A program made the position numbers and the translations under genes. This document shows, in pieces, positions 37,612 to 49,171 of a stretch of DNA of 64,000 nucleotides (the first letter of the stretch is position 1; every line of letters starts with the position of its first letter). Source of the stretch: Pseudomonas sp. 102515 (GTDB lineage Bacteria; Pseudomonadota; Gammaproteobacteria; Pseudomonadales; Pseudomonadaceae); NCBI RefSeq assembly GCF_031085165.1, contig NZ_JAVHTY010000001.1, positions 806,001 through 870,000 on the forward strand. Reading direction: 5' to 3'. The notes beneath the pieces are model-generated. The model worked only from the letters and a program-made list of their open reading frames with translations, did not search any database and was not told where the DNA came from.

Positions 37612-37617
37612 ATTATA
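37612..37617 (-). promoter_or_regulatory. Candidate -10 element of the ccm operon
   Basis: The minus strand reads TATAAT, a perfect -10 box, in the 107-base divergent gap between ccmA and the fliK-like gene. The -35 position (CAGGTC, 17 bases upstream) is poor. Placement before the first ccm gene is the main support. Confidence 0.45.
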
Positions 37618-37644
37618 CACAGGCGATTCCACCGGACCTGCCCG

Positions 37645-39219
37645 ATGACTTCCATCTCCGCGATCCAACCCAGCGTCGGCGTCACGCCCGCCCTGCCCGT
37701 CCGGGCCGCGGCGGCGCAGGCGTCGGACGCGGGTGCGCAGATCCTGCAGGCCCTGCAATCCCTCGATGACCTGATTCCGCCCGGCAGCACGGCCACCGCC
37801 GAGGTACTCGCCACCCGTCCGGCCGGCCAGAGCTTCCAGTTCCTGCTGCAACTGCAGCTGGCCGAGGGCGGCAGCGTCCTGCTCACCACCCAGAGTCCGA
37901 CCAACAACCTGCCGGTGGGCAGCCAGCTGCTGGTGAGCACCCTCGGCTCCACCCAGCTGGCGGTGCTGTTGCAGAGCCTGGAGGGCGACGCACCACCGCC
38001 GCCGCTGCAGCAACTGGATCTGCGCCAGTTGCCGGTGGGCACCACCCTGCAGTTGCGGGTGCTGAGCAGCCTGCTGCAACAGCCGCCCGGCGCGACGCCC
38101 ACCTACGGGGTGATCGCCAAGGCCCTGAGTTCCAGTCTCGAAGGTCGCCAGCTCAAGCTGGAATCGCCCCGCCCGGTCCCGGTGGGCAGTCTGCTGACCG
38201 TGGTGATCAAGGACAGCCAGGAGGTCACGGTGCTGCCCATGGCGCAGCGCCTCGACCAGCTCGACATCGACCGCCAGCTGCAGGGCCAGGGGCAGCGCCA
38301 GCTGTCGATGAATGCCCTGCTGCAATGGCTGGAGGACGTCCCCGAGGCAGAGCTGCCGCCGTCGGTGGGCGCGGCGCTCAAGTCCCTGCTGGCCAATCTG
38401 GAAACCACCGAGGCGCTGGGCACGCCCCAGGGCTGGGCCCGCGCCTTGGCGCGCAGTGGCCTGCAACTGGAGCAACAGTTGCTGGATCGCGGCGGTCGCG
38501 ATCTCCAGGAAGACTTCAAGGCCAACCTGCTGCGCCTGGTGGATCGTCTGCTGGCCAGCGTGCCGGGCGATGCCCTGCGCAATCCCCAGGTCGCGATCCA
38601 GACCGCCCAGCAGAATCTGCCCGATGCCCTGCGCCGGGCCCTGGGTGACGCCGCCACCGCCAGTCGCCAGCCCACCGCTCTGGATTTCCCCCTGGGCGAA
38701 CGCGATGGTCGTGGCCGCAGTGCCACCAACGCCGAACTCGACGAATTGCTGCAGCTGGCGACGGGCGTCATCGCCCGCCTGCAGACCCACCAGCTCGCCA
38801 GCCTGGCCCAGACCCAGGTCTTGCCGGACGGCTACTACCTCTCCACCTGGCAGACCGAGATTCCCTGGCGCGATGGCGAGCGCCTTGGTGCGGTGCAGGT
38901 GCGCTTCCAGGAAGAACGACCGCCGCCGGATACCCGCGGTGAAGCCCGCGACAGCCTGTGGAAGGTGGAACTGGCCTTCGACCTGGCGCCGCTCGGGCCG
39001 CTGCAGGTGCGGGCGCAACTGGCCAGCGGCCGGCTGTCGAGCGAATTCTGGGCGGAAAAAGGCGCCACCGCGACGCTGATCGATACCGAACTGCCCCATC
39101 TGCGCGAGCGCCTGCTGGCAGCCGGCTTCGTGGTCGGCGACCTCAGCAGCCGCCAGGGCCGTCCCGCACGCCATCCACGTACCACCCTCGAACAACGCTG
39201 GATCGACGACACCGCATGA
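37645..39219 (+). CDS. FliK-like flagellar hook-length control domain protein
   Basis: 524-residue protein with the hallmarks of FliK-type proteins: a variable Gln/Leu/Pro-rich N-terminal half and a compact C-terminal hook-length control domain (about 390-500), where the sequence WKVELAFDLAPLGPLQVRAQ and LPHLRERLLAAGFVVGDLSS match the Flg_hook pattern. It is coupled by ATGA to a small FlhB C-terminal-like protein, reproducing the FliK/FlhB partnership of the export switch, yet no other flagellar gene lies here. In pseudomonads this pair sits next to ccm away from the flagellar regulon; its function is not known to me. Divergent from ccmA. Confidence 0.82.
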   Translation: MTSISAIQPSVGVTPALPVRAAAAQASDAGAQILQALQSLDDLIPPGSTATAEVLATRPAGQSFQFLLQLQLAEGGSVLLTTQSPTNNLPVGSQLLVSTLGSTQLAVLLQSLEGDAPPPPLQQLDLRQLPVGTTLQLRVLSSLLQQPPGATPTYGVIAKALSSSLEGRQLKLESPRPVPVGSLLTVVIKDSQEVTVLPMAQRLDQLDIDRQLQGQGQRQLSMNALLQWLEDVPEAELPPSVGAALKSLLANLETTEALGTPQGWARALARSGLQLEQQLLDRGGRDLQEDFKANLLRLVDRLLASVPGDALRNPQVAIQTAQQNLPDALRRALGDAATASRQPTALDFPLGERDGRGRSATNAELDELLQLATGVIARLQTHQLASLAQTQVLPDGYYLSTWQTEIPWRDGERLGAVQVRFQEERPPPDTRGEARDSLWKVELAFDLAPLGPLQVRAQLASGRLSSEFWAEKGATATLIDTELPHLRERLLAAGFVVGDLSSRQGRPARHPRTTLEQRWIDDTA

Positions 39220-39530
39220 GCACATCCGCCGCCCGCCAGGCTATCGCGCTGTCCTATGACGGCAGCAGCGCCCCCATCCTCTCCGCCAAGGGCGATGCCG
39301 AACTGGCCGAACTCATCCTGGCCACGGCCCGGGAGCACGAGGTACCCATCTACGAGAACGCCGACCTGGTGCGCATCCTGGCGCGCCTGGAACTGGGCGC
39401 GGAAATCCCCGAGGCGCTCTATCGCACCCTGGCCGAGATCATCGCCTTTGCCTGGCACCTCAAGGGCAAATGCCCGGCGCACCTGGCCGACCAGCCGGAT
39501 CTATCCTCGGGGTGGGAGCGGATGCCCTAG
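39216..39530 (+). CDS. FlhB C-terminal-domain-like protein (EscU/YscU/HrcU family)
   Basis: 104-residue soluble protein equivalent to the cytoplasmic C-terminal domain of FlhB alone. AIALSYDGSSAPILSAKGDA and VPIYENADLVRILARLELGA, then EIPEALYRTLAEIIAFAW match the post-cleavage part of FlhB. The membrane domain and the autocleavage site NPTH are absent, so it resembles the FlhB fragment after processing. It starts inside the stop of the FliK-like gene (ATGA), so the two should be made together. Role in switching substrate specificity is inferred. Confidence 0.85.
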   Translation: MSTSAARQAIALSYDGSSAPILSAKGDAELAELILATAREHEVPIYENADLVRILARLELGAEIPEALYRTLAEIIAFAWHLKGKCPAHLADQPDLSSGWERMP

Positions 39531-39632
39531 GGTGGATACCGGCGCAGCCTCATCTCCCCCAAGAGCGGGCCAGTGGAAAACGTTGCGCGGCTTTCCACGC
39601 TACGGAGCTGTCGCCGGGGTGGTAAGGCATGC

Positions 39633-39744
39633 CGTAGGTTGTGGTTGAGCGCAGCGAAGCCCAACAGCCGAGCTTCAGCGGCACAGCGAACCCCGTCCTG
39701 ACCCTGGCAGCGTTGGGCTTCGCTACGCTCAGCACCAACCTACG
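39633..39744. repeat. Inverted-repeat element (REP/MITE-like) between flhB-like gene and mazG
   Basis: Two 33-base arms, 39633-39665 and 39712-39744, are inverted copies with four mismatches, starting CGTAGGTTG and ending CAACCTACG on the outside, with AGCGAAGCCCAAC and GTTGGGCTTCGCT inside, 46 bases apart. This is the look of the palindromic repeats that are common in Pseudomonas intergenic regions. The element lies between convergent genes and stops eight bases from the mazG stop, so it could also serve as a bidirectional terminator. Confidence 0.75.
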
Positions 39745-39751
39745 TGCGATT

Positions 39752-40597
39752 TCAGCGACCCTGCAGCGAATGCCCGACGGCGCCCTTCTCGGCCACCTTG
39801 GCAGCGTCCCACAGCGCATCCATCTCTTCCAGGCTGGCCTCCTGGGGCGCTCTACCCTGGGCTTTCAGGCCTTCTTCGATATAGCGAAAGCGCCGCTCGA
39901 ACTTGGCATTGGCCTGGCGCAGGGCATCTTCCGCATCGACGTGCAGGTGGCGCGCCAGATTGACCATCACGAACAACAGATCACCGACCTCTTCCGCCAC
40001 CTGGGCCGCCTGGCCGTTGGCCATGGCCTCGCGCACCTCGTCCAGTTCCTCCTGGATCTTGGCCACCACCGGCGTGGCGTCGGCCCAGTCGAAACCGACA
40101 TTGGCCGCGCGCTTTTGCAGCTTGGCCGCACGACTCAGGGCCGGCAGCGCGGCCGGCACGTCATCCAGCAGCGACAGCTGCTCCGGCGCCGCAGCCTTTT
40201 CCGCGCGCTCCTCGGCCTTGATCTCTTCCCAGCGGCGCTTGATGGTCGCCTCGTCCAGTCGCGGCAGGTCGAGGGGGCCATGCAGGTCGCCGTCGGGAAA
40301 GACATGGGGATGGCGCCGCACCAGCTTGCGGGTGATGCCATCCACCACCTGGGCGAAGTCGAAATGGCCATCCTCGCGACCCAGCTGGCTGTAGTAGACG
40401 ACCTGGAACAGCAGATCGCCCAGCTCGTCGCGCAACTGGGGGAAATCCCGCCGGGCGATGGCGTCGGCGACCTCGTAGGCCTCTTCCAGGGTGTGGGGCA
40501 CGATACTGGCGTAGTCCTGGCGCAGATCCCAGGGGCAGCCGTGCCGGGGATCGCGCAACCGGGCCATGAGGTGCAGCAGGTCGTCGAGCTGGTACAT
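39752..40597 (-). CDS. mazG: MazG, nucleoside triphosphate pyrophosphohydrolase
   Basis: 281-residue enzyme hydrolysing (d)NTPs to monophosphate and pyrophosphate. Two MazG repeats are visible: the first with LRDPRHGCPWDLRQDYASIV and RDELGDLLFQVVYYSQ, the second with KIQEELDEVREAM and EEVGDLLFVMVNLARHL; both carry the Glu/Asp metal-binding set EExxE/ExxD. Its position just downstream of relA is conserved in many gammaproteobacteria, and in E. coli MazG limits (p)ppGpp. A terminator after relA suggests that mazG also has its own promoter or depends on read-through. Confidence 0.95.
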   Translation of the reverse strand: MYQLDDLLHLMARLRDPRHGCPWDLRQDYASIVPHTLEEAYEVADAIARRDFPQLRDELGDLLFQVVYYSQLGREDGHFDFAQVVDGITRKLVRRHPHVFPDGDLHGPLDLPRLDEATIKRRWEEIKAEERAEKAAAPEQLSLLDDVPAALPALSRAAKLQKRAANVGFDWADATPVVAKIQEELDEVREAMANGQAAQVAEEVGDLLFVMVNLARHLHVDAEDALRQANAKFERRFRYIEEGLKAQGRAPQEASLEEMDALWDAAKVAEKGAVGHSLQGR

Positions 40598-40614
40598 GGG
40601 TGAATCCTGTCGCT

Positions 40615-40646
40615 GGAAAAAGAACGAGGCGCCAGAGGCGCCTCGT
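40615..40646 (-). terminator. Intrinsic terminator of relA
   Basis: On the minus strand a perfect ten-base stem ACGAGGCGCC/GGCGCCTCGT (40637-40646 with 40624-40633) and three-base loop are followed by TCTTTTTCC. It stands 20 bases after the relA stop, before mazG. Confidence 0.85.
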
Positions 40647-40665
40647 GGGCTCGTCGTCACGCCAC

Positions 40666-42906
40666 TCAGGCGGCGCGATTGCGCCGGGCTTCGATGATGT
40701 TGGGCAGCTGGGAGATGCGTCCGAGCAGGCGGCCGAGCGCATCCAGGCCGGGGATCTCGATGGTCAGCAGCATGTTGGCGGTGTTTTCCTCGCGATTGGA
40801 GCGGGTATTCACCGCCAGCACGTTGATCCGCTCGTTGAGCAGGATCTGCGAGACATCGCGCAGCAGACCGGAACGGTCGAAGGCCTTGATCACGATGTCG
40901 ACCGGATAGGTCTGCACCGGCACCGGGCCCCAGCTCACCTGGATGGTCCGTTCCGGCTCGCGACTGGCCAGCTGCAGAGCATTGGCGCAATCCTGCCGGT
41001 GGATGGTCACGCCACGCCCGAGCGTGATGTAGCCGACGATGGCATCGCCCGGCACCGGCTGGCAGCAGCCGGCGATCTGAGTGAGCAGGTTGCCCACGCC
41101 CTGGATCTGCACATCGCCACGCTTGCCTGGCTTGTTGGTGGGCTTGCGCGGCAGGAGATCGAGGGTATCGAGGCCCTTGTCCGGCTCCACCAGCTGCTGG
41201 GCGGCGTGCATCACATGGGCCAGGCGCAGATCGCCGGCCCCGAGGGCCGCGAGCATGTCCTCGGAGCCCTTGTAGTTGACCTTCTCGGCCAGGGTGTTGA
41301 AGTCCACCGGGGGCAGGGCCAGGCGCGACAGCTCACGCTCGACCATGGCCTTGCCGGCGGCCACGTTCTGGTCGCGCGCCTGGAACTTGAACCAGTGGAC
41401 GATCTTGGCCCGGGCCCGCGAGGTGTTGACGTAGCCGAGGTTGGGATTGAGCCAGTCGCGGCTGGGCGAGCCCTGCTTGCCGGTGATGATCTCCACCTGC
41501 TCGCCGGTCTGCAGCTGGTAGTTCAGCGGCACGATGCGGCCGTTGATCTTGGCCCCGCGGCAGTTATGGCCGATCTCGGTGTGCACCCGATAGGCGAAGT
41601 CCAGCGGCGTCGCCCCCTTGGGCAGGTCGATGGCGTGGCCGTCGGGGGTGAAGACATAGACCCGGTCCGGCTCGATGTCGACCCGCAGCTGATCGGCCAG
41701 GCCGCCGATGTCACCGAGCTCCTCGTGCCACTCCAGCACCTGGCGCAGCCAGGAGATCTTCTCTTCGTAGTGGTTGGAGGCCGATTTGACGTCGGTGCCC
41801 TTGTAGCGCCAGTGGGCGCAGACCCCCAGTTCGGCCTCTTCGTGCATGGCGTGGGTGCGGATCTGCACCTCCAGCACCTTGCCTTCCGGACCGATCACCG
41901 CCGTGTGCAGGGAACGGTAGCCGTTCTCCTTGGGATTGGCGATGTAGTCGTCGAACTCGCGGGGAATGTGTCGCCAGAGGGTATGCACGATGCCCAGCGC
42001 GGTATAGCAGTCACGCACCTCGGGCACCAGCACCCGCACCGCGCGCACATCGTAGATCTGACTGAATTCCAGCCCCTTGCGCTGCATCTTCCGCCAGATG
42101 GAATAGATGTGCTTGGCCCGCCCGCTGAGGTCGGACTTGATGCCGGTGGCGGTGAGTTCGTCACGCAGCTGCTGCATGACGTCGGCGATGTACTGCTCGC
42201 GATCTAGCCGCCGCTCATGCAGCAGGGTCGCGATCTGCTTGTACTGCTGGGGCTCCAGGTAGCGGAAGGACAGGTCCTCCAGCTCCCACTTGATATGGCC
42301 GATGCCCAGGCGGTGGGCCAGGGGCGCATAGATGTCGGCGACCTCGCGGGCCACCCGGTTGCGGCGCTCCTCGGTGGCGTTCTTGACCGCGCGGATGGCG
42401 CAGGTGCGCTCGGCCAGCTTGATCAGGGCCACGCGTACGTCGTCGACCATGGCCACCAGCATGCGGCGCAGGTTGTCGACCTGGGTCTGGCTGCCCAGCA
42501 CCATGGACTTGCGCGGATTGAGGCTCTCGCTGATCGCCGCCATGCGCAGCACGCCTTCGATCAGCTTGGCCACCACCGGCCCGAAATGCTCGGCCGCCGA
42601 CTCCAGGCTCGCCTTGCCCTCGCGCACCGCTCGGTAGACGATGGCGGCGATCAGGCTGTCCTGATCCAGCTTGAGGTCGGCCAGGATCTCGGCCATCTGC
42701 AGGCCGGTGTGGAAACTGGAGGTCCCCTCCGCCCAGGTGTGCTCGACCTGCCCGGAGTTCTCTTCCGCCGTGCGGGCGAAGCCGCAGGCGTCCAGCAAGG
42801 CCTCGCGATCGAGATTCGGATCCACGCTCTGGATATGATCCAGCCAGGCGTGGAGGTTGATGCTGCCATCGACGTTGACTGGCTGATGCGCTCTGACCTG
42901 TACCAT
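40666..42906 (-). CDS. relA: RelA, (p)ppGpp synthetase
   Basis: 746-residue ribosome-associated enzyme of the stringent response, making (p)ppGpp from ATP and GTP or GDP under amino acid starvation. The N-terminal HD-type hydrolase domain is degenerate, with FHTGLQMAEILADL where SpoT-like proteins have HD histidines, as is usual for RelA. The synthetase domain follows (RAKHIYSIWRKMQRKGLEF, PKENGYRSLHTAVIG), then TGS (VYVFTPDGHAIDLPKGATPL), a zinc-finger/ACT region ending in GLLRDVSQILLNERINVLA. Gene order rlmD-relA-mazG is the E. coli one too. Confidence 0.97.
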   Translation of the reverse strand: MVQVRAHQPVNVDGSINLHAWLDHIQSVDPNLDREALLDACGFARTAEENSGQVEHTWAEGTSSFHTGLQMAEILADLKLDQDSLIAAIVYRAVREGKASLESAAEHFGPVVAKLIEGVLRMAAISESLNPRKSMVLGSQTQVDNLRRMLVAMVDDVRVALIKLAERTCAIRAVKNATEERRNRVAREVADIYAPLAHRLGIGHIKWELEDLSFRYLEPQQYKQIATLLHERRLDREQYIADVMQQLRDELTATGIKSDLSGRAKHIYSIWRKMQRKGLEFSQIYDVRAVRVLVPEVRDCYTALGIVHTLWRHIPREFDDYIANPKENGYRSLHTAVIGPEGKVLEVQIRTHAMHEEAELGVCAHWRYKGTDVKSASNHYEEKISWLRQVLEWHEELGDIGGLADQLRVDIEPDRVYVFTPDGHAIDLPKGATPLDFAYRVHTEIGHNCRGAKINGRIVPLNYQLQTGEQVEIITGKQGSPSRDWLNPNLGYVNTSRARAKIVHWFKFQARDQNVAAGKAMVERELSRLALPPVDFNTLAEKVNYKGSEDMLAALGAGDLRLAHVMHAAQQLVEPDKGLDTLDLLPRKPTNKPGKRGDVQIQGVGNLLTQIAGCCQPVPGDAIVGYITLGRGVTIHRQDCANALQLASREPERTIQVSWGPVPVQTYPVDIVIKAFDRSGLLRDVSQILLNERINVLAVNTRSNREENTANMLLTIEIPGLDALGRLLGRISQLPNIIEARRNRAA

Positions 42907-42969
42907 CTACCCCTTCCTCACGGCGTAGCCTTCTCGCCGGATTGGCTCGCATCGGTTGGCGAGCCGTCG

Positions 42970-44331
42970 TTACCCGGGCATCCTGCCCGCTTCGAACAGC
43001 ACCATGGCTTCCACATGGGCGGTCTGCGGGAACATGTCGAGAATGCCCGCTCTTGTCATGCGATAGCCCTGTCGGACCAGCTCTCCGGCATCCCGTGCCA
43101 GGGTGGCCGGATTGCAGGAGACATAGACCAGCCGCCCGATACCCAGGCCCCTGAGCTGCCGGACCACTTCCAGCGCACCGTCGCGCGGCGGATCCAGCAG
43201 GGCCAGCGAATGGCTGCCCAGATCGGCGGGTAGCGGGTTCGACAGGTCCACCTGTAGAAAGTGCGCGTTGCCGATGCCGTTGTCACGTGCATTTTGTATT
43301 GCCCGGGAGGTCATTGCCGCGACCCCTTCGATACCGGTGACGGCCGCTGCCTGCCGCGCCAGCGGCAGGGCGAAGTTGCCCAGCCCGGAGAACAGATCGA
43401 GGACCCGGTCATCCGCCGCCGGCGCCAGCCAGGCCAGCGCCTGGGCGACCATGGCCTCGTTGATGGCGGCATTGACCTGGACGAAGTCGCCCGGCTGATA
43501 GGCCAGCGTCAGGCCCCAGGAAGCCAGCCGGAAGCCCAGGCTGGCATCGGCCTGATCCGGCTGCGGCTCACCCTTGCCCTGCCACCAGAGCTGGACACCG
43601 GCCGCCGCGCAGAAGTCGCGCAGGCGCGCCTGGTCACCCGGCAGCAGCGCCTGGGTATGGCGCACCAGCAAGGCCGTCGCCGTCCCCTGGAAGAGTTCGA
43701 CATGACCGATCGCCTGGGGCCGTTCCAGCCCGCTCAGCAGGTCGGGCAGCGCCCGTAGCAGGGGCTGTAGTTCCGGCACCAGCACCAGGCAGTCGTCGGG
43801 GGTGACGATGTCCTGGCTGGCCTCGGCGCGAAAGCCGACATCCAGGCGGCTCTGGCGCTCGTCCCAGCGCACCGCGATACGGGCGCGGCGGCGATAGCCG
43901 AATTCGGGACCGACCATGGGTGCGGCCCAGGCCAGCGGCTGCACCCCGGCCAGACGGCGGAACTGCTCGGCCAGGGCTTCCTGCTTGAGGGTCAGCTGAT
44001 CGGCATGGGGCAAGTGCTGCAAGGTGCAACCGCCGCAGCGGTCGGCCACGCTGCAGGGCGGTGTACGCCGCGACGGACTGGCCTCCAGCACCCTGAGGGT
44101 ACGGGCCTCGACCACCTGACTGCGGGCGCCGAGCACGCGCGCCTCGACCTGCTCGCCCGGCAGGGCGCCAGCGACGAACCAGGTCCGCCCGCCTTCGCGC
44201 GCGATGCCGCGCCCGTCATGGGACAGCCGCTCGATGGCCAGCAGCTGCCGCTTGCCGGTCGGTACCCCGGTCGCACGGGCGCCACCGGCCGGTTGGAAGC
44301 GCAGCCCGCCACCTCGTTTAGCGCGCGTCAT
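42970..44331 (-). CDS. rlmD: RlmD, 23S rRNA (uracil-1939-C5)-methyltransferase
   Basis: 453-residue SAM-dependent RNA methyltransferase. An N-terminal TRAM domain ([20 protein letters not shown]) is followed by the iron-sulfur cluster motif [18 protein letters not shown]; methyltransferase motifs [17 protein letters not shown] and the catalytic cysteine in [13 protein letters not shown] close the protein. It methylates U1939 of 23S rRNA. ATG at 44331 overlaps the cysM stop by 14 bases, so cysM and rlmD are cotranscribed; relA follows after 63 bases. Confidence 0.95.
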   Translation of the reverse strand: MTRAKRGGGLRFQPAGGARATGVPTGKRQLLAIERLSHDGRGIAREGGRTWFVAGALPGEQVEARVLGARSQVVEARTLRVLEASPSRRTPPCSVADRCGGCTLQHLPHADQLTLKQEALAEQFRRLAGVQPLAWAAPMVGPEFGYRRRARIAVRWDERQSRLDVGFRAEASQDIVTPDDCLVLVPELQPLLRALPDLLSGLERPQAIGHVELFQGTATALLVRHTQALLPGDQARLRDFCAAAGVQLWWQGKGEPQPDQADASLGFRLASWGLTLAYQPGDFVQVNAAINEAMVAQALAWLAPAADDRVLDLFSGLGNFALPLARQAAAVTGIEGVAAMTSRAIQNARDNGIGNAHFLQVDLSNPLPADLGSHSLALLDPPRDGALEVVRQLRGLGIGRLVYVSCNPATLARDAGELVRQGYRMTRAGILDMFPQTAHVEAMVLFEAGRMPG

Positions 44332-45217
44332 AGACGCCGGTCGACAGGTAGCGATCGCCTCGGTCACAGATGATCGCGACGATCACCGCATTGTCCACTT
44401 CCCGGGCGATGCGCAGGGCGCCCGCCACCGAACCACCGGACGACACACCGCAGAAGATGCCTTCTTCCCGCGCCAGGCGGCGCATGGTGTCCTCGGCTTC
44501 CTGCTGGCCCATGTCGATGATGCGATCCACGCGGCTGGCCTCGTAGATCTTGGGCAGATAGGCCTCCGGCCAGCGGCGGATGCCAGGGATGGCCGCGCCT
44601 TCCTCCGGCTGCAGACCGACGATCTGCACCTTGGGATTCTGTTCCTTGAGGTAGCGCGAGGTGCCCATGATGGTCCCGGTGGTGCCCATGGAGCTGACGA
44701 AATGGGTGATGCTGCCGTGGGTCTGGCGCCAGATTTCCGGCCCGGTACCCAGGTAGTGGGCGATGGGGTTGTCGCCATTGCCGAACTGGTCGAGCACCTT
44801 GCCGCGGCCTTCGGCCTGCATGCACGTGGCCAGATCCCGCGCGCCTTCCATGCCGTCTTCCCGGCTGACGAGGATCAGCTCGGCGCCATAGGCGGTCATG
44901 GCCGCCTTGCGTTCGGCGCTGGAGTTGTCCGGCATGATGAGGATCATGCGGTAGCCCATGATGGCGGCGGCCATGGCCAGGGCGATGCCGGTGTTGCCGG
45001 AGGTGGCCTCGATCAGGGTATCCCCGGGCTGGATGTCGCCGCGGGCCTCGGCCTGGCGGATCATCGACAGCGCTGGGCGGTCCTTGACCGAACCCGCCGG
45101 GTTGTTGCCTTCCAGCTTGAGCAGCACGGTACTGCGGGTGTCGCCCGCCAGGCGCTGCAGGCGCACCAGCGGCGTGTTACCGATGCAATCGGCGATGGTG
45201 GGATAGTGCAGACTCAT
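44318..45217 (-). CDS. cysM: CysM, O-acetylserine sulfhydrylase B
   Basis: 299-residue pyridoxal-phosphate enzyme joining O-acetylserine with sulfide or thiosulfate to make cysteine or S-sulfocysteine. The PLP lysine is in [15 protein letters not shown], the substrate loop in [13 protein letters not shown] and the phosphate-binding loop in [11 protein letters not shown]. The residue pattern and length fit CysM rather than CysK. The acceptor-supply enzyme CysE is at 8719-9507. It lies upstream of rlmD on the same strand with overlap. Confidence 0.95.
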   Translation of the reverse strand: MSLHYPTIADCIGNTPLVRLQRLAGDTRSTVLLKLEGNNPAGSVKDRPALSMIRQAEARGDIQPGDTLIEATSGNTGIALAMAAAIMGYRMILIMPDNSSAERKAAMTAYGAELILVSREDGMEGARDLATCMQAEGRGKVLDQFGNGDNPIAHYLGTGPEIWRQTHGSITHFVSSMGTTGTIMGTSRYLKEQNPKVQIVGLQPEEGAAIPGIRRWPEAYLPKIYEASRVDRIIDMGQQEAEDTMRRLAREEGIFCGVSSGGSVAGALRIAREVDNAVIVAIICDRGDRYLSTGVYDAR

Positions 45218-45296
45218 GAATCAGCTCGTTCCGCAGGGGTGAAAGCCTTCCATGATACTCCCAAAGCCACGCCGACCCTACCCGTCCGGCGCCTGG

Positions 45297-46187
45297 CTAA
45301 GGGCGGCGCGTGGCGGCACCGTCGCTGGCCACCTCCAGGGCGGCGGGCAGGCTCAGCGAGAGAATGCCCTCCGGCCCTAGGTTGGGTTGCACCTGGGGAG
45401 TCACCTGCATCCCCGGCAGCCCGGCCAGGCGCTCGGCCAGCCGCCTGGCGGCATCGGGCGCCACCTTGCGGGTGAGGTCCTCGGTACCGGAATACAGCCA
45501 GAGCTGCACCGGCCGGGCGCCCCCCACGCCCTGGAATTCCTGGGCCCGCTTGAGAATGAAGCCCTGCTGCCAGCCATAGGCGACATCGCTCGCCACGTAG
45601 CGCTGGAAGGCCTGCGGCTGCCGATAGAGGGTGTCGAGCACGAACAGTCCGCCGTAGCCATGGCCCCAGAGGGTCTGGCGATTGGGGTCCACCGGCACGC
45701 TCTGGGTCAGCAGCGGCTTGATGCGCTGTTCGATCAGGTCGAGAAAGGCCCGCGAGCCCCCCGCCGGCCAGTCCTTGCGCACGTCGTCGCGCATGCGGCC
45801 ATTGCCCACCGCCGGGGTGTAGTCGTAGGTGCGTTCCTGCATGGCGTCCGCGGCATCGGCATAACCGATCGCCACCAGCACCGGGGCACTCTTCAGTTTA
45901 TGGGGCGACAGCCAGACATCCTGGAGTTGCGCCAGGGCGGCATCGCCGTCGAGCAGGAACAGCGCGGGATAGCCCATCATCGGCGCCGGCTGCTTGGGAA
46001 TGCCGATATAGACCCGATAGCGGCGCTTGCCGTCCGCCGAGTCGAGCAGGTGCGTCTCGAAGCTGTAATACATCGACCCCCGCTCCACCAGGGTGGTCTT
46101 CTGCGGCTCCTGGGCCTGGGTCGACGCCATCCAGCCGGTCCCCAGGAACAGGGCGCCCGCCAGCATCAGACTGCAACTCTTCTTCAA
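45297..46187 (-). CDS. Fes/IroE-like alpha/beta hydrolase lacking the catalytic serine
   Basis: 296-residue exported protein with a signal peptide (MKKSCSLMLAGALFLGTGWM, then ASTQAQ). The fold is that of periplasmic siderophore esterases (putative esterase family: YPALFLLDGDAA, WGHGYGGLFVLDTLY). The nucleophile elbow, normally GHSYGG or GHSFGG, reads GHGYGG, so Ser is Gly at residue 177. The histidine expected near the end is also missing, with the segment reading PNLGPEGILSLS. It is probably inactive or has lost esterase function. TTG at 46187 preceded by GAGGAG gives a proper signal peptide; GTG at 46202 is the alternative. It lies just upstream of cysM. Confidence 0.82.
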   Translation of the reverse strand: MKKSCSLMLAGALFLGTGWMASTQAQEPQKTTLVERGSMYYSFETHLLDSADGKRRYRVYIGIPKQPAPMMGYPALFLLDGDAALAQLQDVWLSPHKLKSAPVLVAIGYADAADAMQERTYDYTPAVGNGRMRDDVRKDWPAGGSRAFLDLIEQRIKPLLTQSVPVDPNRQTLWGHGYGGLFVLDTLYRQPQAFQRYVASDVAYGWQQGFILKRAQEFQGVGGARPVQLWLYSGTEDLTRKVAPDAARRLAERLAGLPGMQVTPQVQPNLGPEGILSLSLPAALEVASDGAATRRP

Positions 46188-46398
46188 AGGATCTCCTCGC
46201 ACGCAACCGCACCGGAACGACCGGTAGTCCCTACCAGACCGCCGATGGGGTCAATGGTTGTGCACCCCGGCCAGGGACCGTGGCAGCCTTCGCGGATTTT
46301 CGCGAATCGGAGCGCCAGGGAGTGCGACCCCTTTCGCAAAGACTCTCTTTACATTTGGTAAAGGGGTTAGACTCGCCAATTTCCTCGGGGGACGCGCA

Positions 46399-49167
<2,769 letters not shown>

Positions 49168-49171
49168 CGGG

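Noticed and set aside
39601-39751. CRISPR-like repetition near mazG
   Set aside because: There are only two arms in inverted orientation, not direct repeats with spacers.
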